Assembly (NCBI RefSeq): GCF_003013395.1
Contig: NZ_PXZM01000012.1
Coordinates: forward strand, 1 to 64,000
Length of the DNA stretch: 64,000 bases
Direction of reading: 5' to 3'
Source: Brevibacillus fortis
Lineage (GTDB): Bacteria > Bacillota > Bacilli > Brevibacillales > Brevibacillaceae
Below the pieces are notes generated by a model. It had not been told where the DNA came from. It saw only the letters and a list, made by a program, of their open reading frames with translations, and ran no database searches. Positions 45,309-55,100 of the stretch are shown one piece after another. Both the position numbers and the translations under genes were made by a program. The stretch's first letter is position 1; each line of letters starts with the position of its first letter.

Positions 45309-47102
45309 CTAGACGATGTAATCTACATATAAGGACTTGTTCACATTTGTTAACGAAATTTTGATACGATCGTTTTTCTTCAACTCTTTGCCTTTGCTGG
45401 CATCGAGTACACGTCCGGCTTTTTCAATGCGGCAGCTCGAACGGTTTTCGATGATCAGCGTATCGTTTTTCCCTGGTAGTAAGATGACTTTCTCTGTCTC
45501 CGCAAACTCAGGGGCGAGCTGCAAGAGCTGGTGCAGCTTTACTTTTCCTTTGAACGCATTCAGTTTCTTGTACTGCGGATTGGACTTCTCGCCTGTATCC
45601 TCATCCACGATCTCGATGGCGATTTGGCCCGCGAAGCCCTTGTTCGCCTTGCGATAGATCGACAGTGCGTACAAGCCTGCCACGATCACCAGGATGAGAA
45701 CTACGCTACCTCCTACTACGGTCAACCATGGAAATGGTTTCGATTCTGCCGCAGGATCAGTGGTTGTCGTCGGCTTGTTCGCTCCAGAACCTGCCGTTTT
45801 CGAAGCATCTACAAGGAGTGGCTTTGTCTCCCGGTAAAAGCTGGTGTCTTCTGCCTTGATTTTTATCTCGTACGTATGGTCAGCCGGGATCGTGAAGCTG
45901 CCCTCGAACCCGCTGCCAGTGTTTTTCAGGACGACCTCATTTGTCTTCTTGTCTGTCTGGTCATTGACGATCAGTGTCGCCTTCATCTGCTTGTACAGAT
46001 CAGGACTCGCTACCTTTTGTCCATTTGAAACAAGTCCAGCTTTGATCGGTACGACATCCCCAGCCTTGAAGCTCTTGGCTGTGACTGGCTCCATCTCCAA
46101 TTGCAAGTCGTAGTTGAAGATGAGGTTAATATCGATCTTTTCCTTCGGGACACCCTTTACCTGTAGCTTCCAATCCCCTTGCTGTGGCTTGACCAGCTTG
46201 ATCATGGTGTACGCATTGGACTTCGATAATCTGACCTGATTCGAAGGAACTTGTACTTCCTTTCCTGCTGGGTCATACAGCTTCACTTCCACCGGTTTTT
46301 GCGACATGATCGAGATGTTGGCTTCCATGACACTGCCGTTCGGGATTGGGATCGGAATTTCCTGAGCCTGACCGTTTGCGACGAAGCTCTTAACCGGGAC
46401 AACCTTCAGCTTCAGGTGATTCGCAAAGATCTCGCTCAAGATTTGCGGGAGCTTGTCCGCTGTGCTTGTTTCAAAAAACTTACCATTTGTCTCTGTGGCA
46501 ATCTGTTGCAGGGCCGTGCGGTTAAGCTGACCGTCTGCGTTCAAGCCAATCGTGTAAATCGGATAACCTTTGTCTTTGGCCTCTTTTACTGCTTGCTGCA
46601 GCTCTTGATCAGACTGTGCTTGGGTACGGCTTGATGCTTTGTTCAAATAGTTGTTACCGTCTGCCAACAGCACGATGATCGGTGCATTGTTTGGATTACG
46701 TCCCGCATCGAGAATTTTTACGGCTTCGGTTACCCCGACGGAGATATCCGTGTAGGCTCCTTTTTGCAGGCTATCGATGAAGGCTTTGATATCGTTCTTG
46801 TCTTCTTCGGAATTGATCTCAAGCAGTGCTTTTTCCCGCTCGATCTTGTCGGTATAGGCAACTACACCGATTTTGTTCGCTTGGATCGACGTCATGTCGA
46901 CGAACATTTTCATCGCTTCGTTGCTGACTTTGTTCTTGTCGCTTTTAGTCATGGAATTGCTGACGTCCACGACCAGTACCGCGTCCATATTGTTTCCGCT
47001 CGTTTGCGCAAAGCCCGGGTGAGTGACGGAGAAGACACTGACCAAGAGCAGGGCGAGACATACTACGTATCGACATAACATTCGGAATCGTATTATTTTC
47101 AT
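45309..47102 (-). CDS. Secreted/anchored von Willebrand A protein
   Basis: The 597-residue protein has a signal peptide (ending about ...HPGFA, residue 32), an extracellular vWA domain (about 38-215) with MIDAS DVSNS (46-50) and LLADGNN, a beta-sandwich region (about 225-430), one membrane helix (about 457-482) and a cytoplasmic beta-rich domain (about 490-597, with NRSSCRIEKAGRVLD, perhaps FHA- or Ubl-like). So it links the outside to the cytoplasm. First gene of the minus arm, ahead of the tubulin-like gene. Confidence 0.87.
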   Translation of the reverse strand: MKIIRFRMLCRYVVCLALLLVSVFSVTHPGFAQTSGNNMDAVLVVDVSNSMTKSDKNKVSNEAMKMFVDMTSIQANKIGVVAYTDKIEREKALLEINSEEDKNDIKAFIDSLQKGAYTDISVGVTEAVKILDAGRNPNNAPIIVLLADGNNYLNKASSRTQAQSDQELQQAVKEAKDKGYPIYTIGLNADGQLNRTALQQIATETNGKFFETSTADKLPQILSEIFANHLKLKVVPVKSFVANGQAQEIPIPIPNGSVMEANISIMSQKPVEVKLYDPAGKEVQVPSNQVRLSKSNAYTMIKLVKPQQGDWKLQVKGVPKEKIDINLIFNYDLQLEMEPVTAKSFKAGDVVPIKAGLVSNGQKVASPDLYKQMKATLIVNDQTDKKTNEVVLKNTGSGFEGSFTIPADHTYEIKIKAEDTSFYRETKPLLVDASKTAGSGANKPTTTTDPAAESKPFPWLTVVGGSVVLILVIVAGLYALSIYRKANKGFAGQIAIEIVDEDTGEKSNPQYKKLNAFKGKVKLHQLLQLAPEFAETEKVILLPGKNDTLIIENRSSCRIEKAGRVLDASKGKELKKNDRIKISLTNVNKSLYVDYIV

Positions 47103-47297
47103 AAGTGCTCCTTTTCCATTATTAAGGAAGAATTTAGAAGTGTTGCAAAGAAAGTAAGACTATGACACTATTACCACTAGATTCAAGATATAGAAGACAG
47201 ATGATAGAAAAGTACTAGAATGATTGCCCCTTACTCGTAATACGATACGACATGATTCTTTGTTACAGATTTCGACAACTTCGTTAGGAGAAATTTT
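47103..47297. promoter_or_regulatory. Divergent promoter region of the tubulin-like cluster
   Basis: This 195-nt AT-rich gap separates the two divergent arms and must carry both promoters. I could not pick a convincing -35/-10 pair for either side. A small inverted element CGTAATACGATACG lies near 47235-47249 and may be an operator. Confidence 0.4.
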
Positions 47298-47447
47298 ATG
47301 TTAACTTACTTTCTGTTGTTTGCGGCTTTTTTGCTGTTGGCGGTCCGATTCCTCAAGCTGCTGCGACTAAAACGGCGCAATCTCTCCAACGCCGAAATCG
47401 ATCAGCATCTTCATGCCTTACTGAATGAGAAGAGGGATTCACCATGA
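47298..47447 (+). CDS. Small single-helix membrane peptide
   Basis: A 49-residue frame MLTYFLLFAAFLLLAVRFLKLLRLKRR... with one N-terminal membrane helix and a basic then acidic cytoplasmic tail. It has TTAGGAG seven nt upstream, and its TGA stop overlaps the ATG of the next gene as ATGA, strong evidence that it is translated and coupled. First gene of the plus arm. Function unknown. Confidence 0.75.
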   Translation: MLTYFLLFAAFLLLAVRFLKLLRLKRRNLSNAEIDQHLHALLNEKRDSP

Positions 47448-48379
47448 GAAAACGAATCGGCGTCCAATTTCGAAAAACCCGTAAAACCACTCATACGTAT
47501 GAAAGAATTCAAGCCTGCACGCGATGCCATACGTACCATGTCTTATGGGAGACGCATTGTGAGACCTGTGGGAGAACCTACACACCGATCCGCCAGGCTT
47601 CCCATGCGGTGACGCGCCGCTATGTACAGACACGCTTTTTGCTCTTGGGCTTGTTCGTCTGTCTTGCTGTCCTTTCTGCGGATACCCTTTTGCAATTAGC
47701 TCTCGCAGGAGGTATTGGCTGTGTGTTGTTCGTCCTGTTTTTCGTGATGCAGAAAAAATACGGCTCCTATGAAAGAGACGTACAATTTCAACACTTTTTA
47801 ACGAGGGAACAGGAGACGCTCAAGAAGTCACTCCTCCGTCATTTGGAGGAAGTGGGCAACGACGTCAAAGAAGGACATCTCAAGGAAGCTTATGAAAAAA
47901 CAAGAGAGCTCGGGCATTTCATCGATTCCGATACGATCAAGATTCGCAAGATCATGTTCCTCAATCATTACGTCCTGCGCAAAGACATGGAACTGGAGCT
48001 CGAAACGCTCATCCCGTCTATGTACGACAAGGACTTCATGGAATATGTGCGCGAAGTCATCAAGGTCCAGCCTTCGCTCGTCAAAAAATCTGTGCTCCAG
48101 TATGTCAGACGATATAAAAATCAAATATTGTTGCTAGAAAACGGGGATCAGCTGATCGGTCAAGTGGCAGGTGCGGCGCTCCGCATGAAGTCTTATGTAG
48201 ATGAATATCAGGATCTGATTATCGAATTTATCGATTTTTTGCCCCGCGAGCGCCTTCTGCGATTGGCAAAAATGGTACAAACCCATAAAGATGAAGGTTG
48301 GGAACAACTATATCATTCTACCAAAAACAGGGTGGATACGCATTACGCGTTTGACCCGGATTTCAAAGGCATACTGTGA
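47444..48379 (+). CDS. Zinc-ribbon membrane protein of the tubulin-like cluster
   Basis: The 311-residue protein has a zinc ribbon with two CxxC pairs (Cys25, 28, 39, 42), two membrane helices (about 62-100, in LLGLFVCLAVLS... and IGCVLFVLFFVM), and a long helical cytoplasmic domain (about 110-311). No enzyme motif seen and no family recognised. The zinc ribbon is an unusual feature shared with the GTPase encoded in the other arm. Coupled to the small peptide upstream. Confidence 0.78.
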   Translation: MRKRIGVQFRKTRKTTHTYERIQACTRCHTYHVLWETHCETCGRTYTPIRQASHAVTRRYVQTRFLLLGLFVCLAVLSADTLLQLALAGGIGCVLFVLFFVMQKKYGSYERDVQFQHFLTREQETLKKSLLRHLEEVGNDVKEGHLKEAYEKTRELGHFIDSDTIKIRKIMFLNHYVLRKDMELELETLIPSMYDKDFMEYVREVIKVQPSLVKKSVLQYVRRYKNQILLLENGDQLIGQVAGAALRMKSYVDEYQDLIIEFIDFLPRERLLRLAKMVQTHKDEGWEQLYHSTKNRVDTHYAFDPDFKGIL

Positions 48380-48393
48380 AGGAGGAGCCTTTT

Positions 48394-50157
48394 ATGCTGC
48401 CTATTTCTCCCTATCATAGGTCCCTCTGGGTCCGTAATATTTTTCTTGGACTCTTTGCCCTTGGTTTGATCGCCGTTCTGTTCAAGCTCGGATTTGGGTA
48501 CAAGCAGATTACGCTGTACAAGCAGGCAAAGGCGTTTTATGAACAAAAGAACCTGCTGCAAGCCGAGGAAACCTTTTCTCGTGCGCATGATATGGCTGTC
48601 CTTTCTTACGGAGATGACGAGTGGAATTCCATCATGTTCCAACTGACTTCTATCCGCACTGATTTGGAAGGGCTTCACCAGCAATCGCGCTCTGCCATCT
48701 CGGAGAAAAAGGTCGCAGAAATCGGTGCAGTCTATGAACAATACCAAGCTGTCAAACAGCAATACCAGAATCAAAAGAACGTCCCGGCGATGTTTTTCCA
48801 GCAATTGTCCGCTCATTTGGGTATGGATAAGAGCTTTTCCGATTATTACTTGAACGCCTTGCAAACAGCCAAGTCGCAGGCACAATCGAATCTCGAAAAG
48901 GAAAACTATCAGGACGAATCTTTCATCGAAACACTCCTTGCCATTCCAGATGAATACTACGGCGGCAAAGAGAAAAAGAAGGCTGAGCTCACGGCCTTGT
49001 TCCAGGACTATGAAAAGACGAAGCTGCGGAAATTGATCGCTTCGGCTTCTTTTGAGGAAGTCATCACCAAAACGGCTACCAGCTTGCGCCATTACGAAAA
49101 ACTGGGTATCGACACAGACTGGTTAGTGGGTCAGTTGGAAAAGTATGCGCTAGCCGAAATCAAGGAAGTCATTCGTTCGAAGGATTTGAGTGCCTTCGTT
49201 GATATGGCAGCCGCCTATCGAAAAATCGAGGATGTCCTGTCTAGTGACTCACCTGTCCTCGATTCAATCACCCGCTATCTGGAAGGCAAGCTCAAGCAGG
49301 CAGAACAATACATCAAGTCGTTTGAGTTCACCAAAGCGCGTGAATTGTACGAACAGTTGAATCCGCTCCAGGATACGGCTACACTCCTGTCCGATCTGGA
49401 AAAACTCTGGTTGGAATACGATCCAGCACGCTTATTGCAATTGAGATATCCAGACAGAACGTTCACCGAAATGCTCTCCGGCACAGATCGCTGGGGAGCA
49501 AAGCTTTACGCATTTGGACTCTCTGAGGCAGATCAACGTCTTTACTTCGCGGCGAAAATGCCAAATGACTCGCTTCTCTATCTGGATCAGTCACTCGATG
49601 TGGACATGAAATCGGCAAAGGCTAAGATCGACGATACTCTTGGAAGTAAAGAAAAGCCTATCATTATCGTGAGTGCATCCGGCAAGGAGCGGACTAACGC
49701 CTACACTGCCCTCTCTCCGAATTTGACAAAAGAGACTCTCGATAAGCGCTTTTCGTTCGAGGCTGATGAACTCAGCGTAGAAGACTCCGAGCATGTGATC
49801 ATGAAAAATGCGGTAGGCAAAGGGGAAAACGAAATCGCTCTGTTCAAGCTCGAGGATAATGGCCTGGATTACATAGAAAAGCTGGCTGACTTGGAAAAGA
49901 GTTCCGAAGAAACAACCGAGGGAACTGAGTCAGGAGAAGCGACTTCCCCTGCTGACGGGTCGACAGAAGCGACGGATCAGATCTCCCCTGCCCCTCAAAA
50001 AATCGATGTTTTTGCAGGGCCCGGTGAAAACTACGATCGGATCGGTCAAGTGGTGGCAGATGGCTCCATTCAAGTCATCGCAGATCTGAATGGCTGGTAC
50101 CAGATTGTGTTTGATGGAAAAGAAGGCTGGATACGCGCTACCGAATCAACGCCATAA
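48394..50157 (+). CDS. Membrane-anchored protein with C-terminal SH3b domain
   Basis: From ATG 48394 (GGAGGAG six nt upstream, better than the in-frame GTG at 48376 that overlaps it) the protein has 587 residues. A membrane helix (about 15-35) is followed by an extracellular, mostly helical, TPR-like region (about 40-330), a beta/mixed region, a Ser/Thr/Glu linker (about 500-530) and a C-terminal bacterial SH3 domain (about 535-585, VFAGPGENYDRIGQV...GWYQIVFDGKEGWI). SH3b domains bind cell-wall peptidoglycan. So it probably ties the membrane complex to the wall. Confidence 0.82.
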   Translation: MLPISPYHRSLWVRNIFLGLFALGLIAVLFKLGFGYKQITLYKQAKAFYEQKNLLQAEETFSRAHDMAVLSYGDDEWNSIMFQLTSIRTDLEGLHQQSRSAISEKKVAEIGAVYEQYQAVKQQYQNQKNVPAMFFQQLSAHLGMDKSFSDYYLNALQTAKSQAQSNLEKENYQDESFIETLLAIPDEYYGGKEKKKAELTALFQDYEKTKLRKLIASASFEEVITKTATSLRHYEKLGIDTDWLVGQLEKYALAEIKEVIRSKDLSAFVDMAAAYRKIEDVLSSDSPVLDSITRYLEGKLKQAEQYIKSFEFTKARELYEQLNPLQDTATLLSDLEKLWLEYDPARLLQLRYPDRTFTEMLSGTDRWGAKLYAFGLSEADQRLYFAAKMPNDSLLYLDQSLDVDMKSAKAKIDDTLGSKEKPIIIVSASGKERTNAYTALSPNLTKETLDKRFSFEADELSVEDSEHVIMKNAVGKGENEIALFKLEDNGLDYIEKLADLEKSSEETTEGTESGEATSPADGSTEATDQISPAPQKIDVFAGPGENYDRIGQVVADGSIQVIADLNGWYQIVFDGKEGWIRATESTP

Positions 50158-50241
50158 TCAGTCTGCTGAATTAGGAGCTCCCCTCGCGATCATGCACGCT
50201 TTCTTTGATCTGCGTCAGGAGCTTTTCCCTATTTTTCCACA

Positions 50242-50270
50242 TTGCACTATGTGTCAGATTATTCTATAAT
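50242..50270 (+). promoter_or_regulatory. Sigma-A promoter of the LysE-family gene
   Basis: TTGCAC and a perfect TATAAT separated by 17 nt, about 40 nt before the start codon. Confidence 0.75.
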
Positions 50271-50308
50271 CTATTTTTATTTTATAGATAGACAAGGAGT
50301 GAGAAGAG

Positions 50309-50941
50309 ATGTTTGGAATCGTTCATTATGAAGCATTTCTGATGACCGCGATCATGTTGAACCTGATACCCGGTTCAGACACGATGTACATCATCACCCG
50401 CAGCATTTCGCAAGGAAAACAGGCAGGTATTCTTTCGGTTCTCGGTATTCTGACAGGCTCCCTCATTCACACGCTCCTAGCTGCTTTTGGTTTGTCCCTC
50501 ATTTTGGCTCAATCCATCGTGCTTTTTAATATCGTCAAAATATTGGGGGTCGCCTATCTCGTCTATTTGGGCATTCGCATGCTCATGACGAAGGAATCAC
50601 CAGCTTTTGATACAGCCGATTCCAAGAAGCTGAAGGGTGAAAAGATCTATCTGCAAGCAATCCTGACAAGTGTAACGAATCCAAAGGTCGCCCTGTTTTT
50701 CATCGCCTTCCTCCCGCAATTTGTTAGCACGACGGAAGCCGGACCACTCCCTTTCCTCATTCTTGGCCTTACTTTTACCGTTACGGGTGGCATCTGGTGC
50801 AGTCTCCTCGCCCTGTTTGCTTCCTTCGCTACGCAAAAATTGCGCAATAATCAGAAGTTCTCTGTCATTCTCAACAAGCTGACGGGGATTGTGTTTATCG
50901 GGATGGGGTTGAATCTGTTGCGGGCGAAAGCGAATCCTTAA
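50309..50941 (+). CDS. LysE/RhtB family amino-acid exporter
   Basis: The 210-residue protein has six membrane helices and the family N-terminus NLIPGSDTMYIITRSISQGKQAG (about residues 19-41). The TNPKVALFFIAFLPQFV segment is also typical. LysE/RhtB proteins export amino acids or homoserine lactones by proton exchange; substrate not decidable. GGAGTGAG ribosome site. Own promoter. Confidence 0.92.
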   Translation: MFGIVHYEAFLMTAIMLNLIPGSDTMYIITRSISQGKQAGILSVLGILTGSLIHTLLAAFGLSLILAQSIVLFNIVKILGVAYLVYLGIRMLMTKESPAFDTADSKKLKGEKIYLQAILTSVTNPKVALFFIAFLPQFVSTTEAGPLPFLILGLTFTVTGGIWCSLLALFASFATQKLRNNQKFSVILNKLTGIVFIGMGLNLLRAKANP

Positions 50942-50981
50942 AAGCTGAGATATAGAAGGGAACTGGACGTAACAGCATCGT

Positions 50982-51267
50982 ATAATAAAAAGGGACAAGG
51001 ATGTTCCAGCATCCCTGCCCCTGTACAAATAGCCAACCCGCTAGGGCTATTGGCTCAGAACTGTAAGAGTCAAAGAATGACTACCTAACCTCCTCAACGG
51101 TCAAAGGTCCTTTCTCAAGGGAATGAGCCAACAACTACCTTTGACGAGCCGCGCTATAGTATTTTCAGCTTGATAAGATAAGGTTTGAACCAATGCTCGG
51201 ATACTAGAAGTATTAAACATACTAACTCAAAAAGCCAAGAAGGGCATTTCTGCCACTTGGCTTTTTT
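50982..51267 (+). ncRNA. Candidate structured noncoding RNA
   Basis: A perfect -10 box TATAAT (50982-50987) sits six nt before a GGGACAAGGATG start, though no good -35 is visible. Four consecutive stems follow: GGATG/CATCC (51000-51015), AATAGCC/GGCTATT (51029-51052), AGTCA/TGACT (51068-51082) and GTCAAAGGT/ACCTTTGAC (51100-51145). An intrinsic terminator ends the unit (51229-51267). No protein frame is convincing. The RNA would be about 275 nt. It matches no class I know; it could alternatively be the long 3' region of the LysE transcript. Confidence 0.4.
51229..51267 (+). terminator. Intrinsic terminator
   Basis: AAAAAGCCAAG pairs with CTTGGCTTTTTT around an inner GGCA/TGCC stem; strong. 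Confidence 0.8.
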
Positions 51268-51468
51268 CATGTTCAGAAATTGTTTAGGTCGAAAGTTTAT
51301 GATGCTTCTAGGCATTTTTTCACAATTGGAACAGTAGGTGAATCTGTTGTTCGCGACTAGCAAGATTTGTACACTGAAGAATGCCCTTAATGAAAAAGTT
51401 TAGTATAACTAAAAAACAAGGAAGGAAAGATGAATTGAGTTAACGGTGCAAAAAGGGAGTTGAAGAAT

Positions 51469-52086
51469 GTGCGAGTGCTGTTAAGTGCTGGGTTTATTCT
51501 GGCAGGCTTGTTCCTCCTTTTCTATCCTCAATGGGAAACGGCGGTATCTGCACAAAAGCAAGAACAGCTCATCGAAGCGTTCGAACAACTGAGCAACGTT
51601 AGCGAGCAAATAGAAACGGCTGCATCAGAGGATCGACCAGCTCCTCAGATACAAGAACCGCTCGCTATGTTGGAAGGTGCCAGAGGCGTGATTCGGATTC
51701 CCAAAATTGATCTGGAAATGATGATTTTTGAAGGCGCAGACAAGCATGCCTTGAGTAAAGGTGTTGGCCTGATCGAGCCAGACAAGGAATTCGGTGTGAA
51801 CAATGTTGGACTGGCAGGTCATCGCGGGATTACTCACGGCAAGCAATTCAATCGCTTGGACGAGCTAGCACCCAACGATGAGATTGAGATCAAGACGAAA
51901 ACGGCAACCTACCAATTCGTTGTCGTTAAAACCTTTGTCGTAGATCGTACACAAGTAGAAGTTCTAGAGGATCAAAAGAAGCCGTTGATCACCTTGGTCA
52001 CATGCACCCCTGTTGGAGCAAAAGATCCGAAGGACAGATTGATCATTCAAGCTGAATGGAAACAAACAACTTCATCTCAGCCCTAA
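51469..52086 (+). CDS. Class D-type sortase
   Basis: From GTG 51469 the protein has 205 residues (GGGAG nine nt upstream; the TTG at 51460 touches the ribosome site and is less likely). An N-terminal membrane helix (about 3-20) is followed by the sortase barrel with catalytic His in AGHRGITHG, Cys in TLVTCTPVG and Arg in DRLIIQAE. Spacing and short N-terminus fit class D sortases. It attaches LPXTG-type proteins to the wall, most likely the large adhesin encoded 55 nt downstream. Confidence 0.9.
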   Translation: MRVLLSAGFILAGLFLLFYPQWETAVSAQKQEQLIEAFEQLSNVSEQIETAASEDRPAPQIQEPLAMLEGARGVIRIPKIDLEMMIFEGADKHALSKGVGLIEPDKEFGVNNVGLAGHRGITHGKQFNRLDELAPNDEIEIKTKTATYQFVVVKTFVVDRTQVEVLEDQKKPLITLVTCTPVGAKDPKDRLIIQAEWKQTTSSQP

Positions 52087-52141
52087 CACTTCCTGCTGAA
52101 AGACGAAATGAGCTAGCTTTTATTAATGACAGGAGGAGCAT

Positions 52142-55100
52142 ATGCAAAGGAAATCTTGGATCGCTGCGGTGGCACTTTTGCTCATCATCCAAAACTTTTT
52201 CGGTTTCACGACAACCTCGTATGCCCAAACACAAGGTCCGGTTGTCATTAACAATAGCGGGGAACCGGGTACAGGCGATCCTACCGATCCGGGCACTGGA
52301 ACTCCTACCGATCCGGGCACAGGGACTCCTGTACCAGTACCTGAACCTGTTCCCGTCCCTCTCCCAGAACCTGACCCTGACGCCAATATCATCAAGGATA
52401 GCATCATCACCAGCGTAGTGATGAAGGACAAGGACGGAAACAACATTGAAGACATCCGCCCCGATCAAGGCTCGCGTGTTCAAGTTGATTTCACCTGGAA
52501 AATCACTGCCGGACATCCTTACACAGAAGGTGCCACCTTTACCTTCCCGCTCCCAGACAAGTTTAGGACCGATCGCAATTTGACCGGAGATCTGGACGGA
52601 GGCTACGGCACCTATGAAGTGACAATAGACGGAACTGTCACCTTTACTTTCAGTGATGCCATCAATGACGGCGCAGAGATTAATGACGGAACGTTCTTTG
52701 TGTGGCGGGAATTCGATGAGAAAAAGTTTGAGGGTGGCACGCGACAAGAGATCGATTTCAAATTCGATGGCGTCGCCCCAATCTCTGTCCATTTCAAAGG
52801 CAAAAACAACAATGAAATCGACAAAAACGGAAAAGCAAACAAGGGCATGAACCCTAGCCATCTCGATTGGACCGTCGATTTTAACCTAAGTGAAAATCCG
52901 CTTAAAGGCGCTGTCTTTACGGATGAGCTTCCAAGCGGTCTCGAATTGGATATGAGCTGCATCAAAGTGTATCCGTTAGAAGTTCTTTTGAATGGCTCTG
53001 TAAATACCAAGGGTGAAGTAACCACGTTCACTCCTGAGAAATTGACAGAAGGAAATGGGTTCAAAATAAACTTCGGCGACATTGAAGGTGCTTATCGCGT
53101 GACGTACAAGACCAACGTCACCGGTACGACAGATACAACCTACACGAATAAAGCCACTGTCACAGGAACGAATCTTCCAAAGGATTTAATCGATTCGGCG
53201 AATGTCTCTGTCCGATTCAGCCAGCCTTTGAACAAAAAGGCGATTGACTATGATTACAACACCCAAACGATCACCTGGGCTATTCAGTACAACTACAATG
53301 AAAAAGTGATCAAGCAAAGCGATGCGTGGCTAGAGGATCGATTCGATACGAGTCATCAAGAGCTCGTGAACAGTTCCTTTACCGTTCATAAAATGACCAT
53401 CGGCGACAACGGAAACGGAACCAAAGACGGGGCAGCCATCACAGAGTACAACGTAACCCCATCGGCTACTGGCTTTCGTTTGCAGTTTGACAATGACGTA
53501 TCGGCGGCTTACGAAATCACCTATCAAACCAAAGCCAAAAATCGTGTCCACCAAGACAGCTACCTCGTGAAAAATGAAGTAGAGATCTATGATGGAACCA
53601 AAAAAGATGCATCCAGAGAGATCAATCAAGCAATCTTCTGGAAAAACGCCAAAAAAGAAAAAGTGAACTACCTGGATAAAACGATCGAATGGACGCTTAG
53701 TCTAAACGATGACAATCAGGTGATGGATGAAGTCGTCATTACCGACAGTTATGCGGGCCAAGGGCTGACTCTTCTTCCTGACAAAGTAAAAATCAACGAT
53801 TGGACAAAGGATTTGGAAGAAGGTGCTGACAAAGACTACAGCATCTCTCCGAACCGAACATACGAAGAAGGATTCACGATCACCTTCCACAAACCAGTCA
53901 CAAAAGGTCTTGTGATTACGTACCTGACGAAGTTCGATCCCACTTCTAAGGACCGTCCATCCGCGTACCAAAACAAGGCTGAACTGAACTGGAAGGAAAA
54001 CGGGAAAGCACAAGACCCCATCACGAAATCCGCTACCGTTAAACCAGACAATTACACCAACAACAACGGCAACAAAACGGGTACATACGACGCCCGGACA
54101 AAAGAAATCACGTGGACAATCGATGTGAACTATAACCTTCACAAGATTAACAACGCGATCATCCGGGATTTTTATACCGGGGAACAAACCTTTGTAAAAG
54201 ACTCGTTAACCGTGCATAAGTTGCTGCTCACAGGTGGAGCAGATGGTGTGAAAGTGGTCGAGGGTCCAGTTGTCGCCACCAAATTTGACGAACTGGCCAA
54301 CGGCTTCGAGCTTCATCTCGGTCCCATTGACTCCGCCTATCGCATCACGTACAAAACCAGCTTGGCCAATCTGCCTGTCGGGGAAGTGTACCAAAACAAT
54401 GCGACCCTGCACGATAGCGACATAACAGGCACACCACTTTATAAAGGCCAGACAACTGTTAAGCCGACATACGGTGGGAAATACGTCATCAAAACAGGCG
54501 TACAAGGCACAGGAGCAGAATCGGAATATGCAACATGGACAGTAAAAATCAATCCTAGCCAGTCTCATATTTCAGCAGGTGCTGTTTTGACCGATACGCT
54601 GTCCAGCAATCAACTTCTGATGAAAGACTCTTTCAAACTCTTTACGACAACCGTCTCTGAATCCGGTGCTCTGGCTACCGGAAAAGAAGTGGCATCTGAG
54701 GACTACACATTAGAAGTAGTCGGCAACAGCTTTAAGCTGACTTTCAAAAATGATCTGCACACTGCCTACATCCTGGAATACCGTTCCTTTATCAATGCCG
54801 ATCATGGAGAGACCATCAAAAACGAAGTCTCTTTTGCAGGGAAAACAGTTGTAGGTACAGGTAAAGACGGACAAGAAGGTGTCAAGGTCAGCTTGTCCGG
54901 TGCTGGTGGCGGAGCCAACACCCCTGGTAAAGGCGACTTGAAAATCGTCAAGACAGATGCAGATACGAAAAAAGCATTGGCAGGCGCCACATTCGGTCTG
55001 TACGACAAGTCAGGGAAAACCTTGCTGGAAACAGTCGTAACCGATGAAAATGGCACTGCCACCTTCAAAGGCTACAAATTTAAAACGTACAAGTTAAAAG

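Noticed and set aside
51154..51363. 69-codon minus-strand frame
   Set aside because: It runs through the strong terminator hairpin and has no ribosome site; better explained as part of the noncoding stretch.
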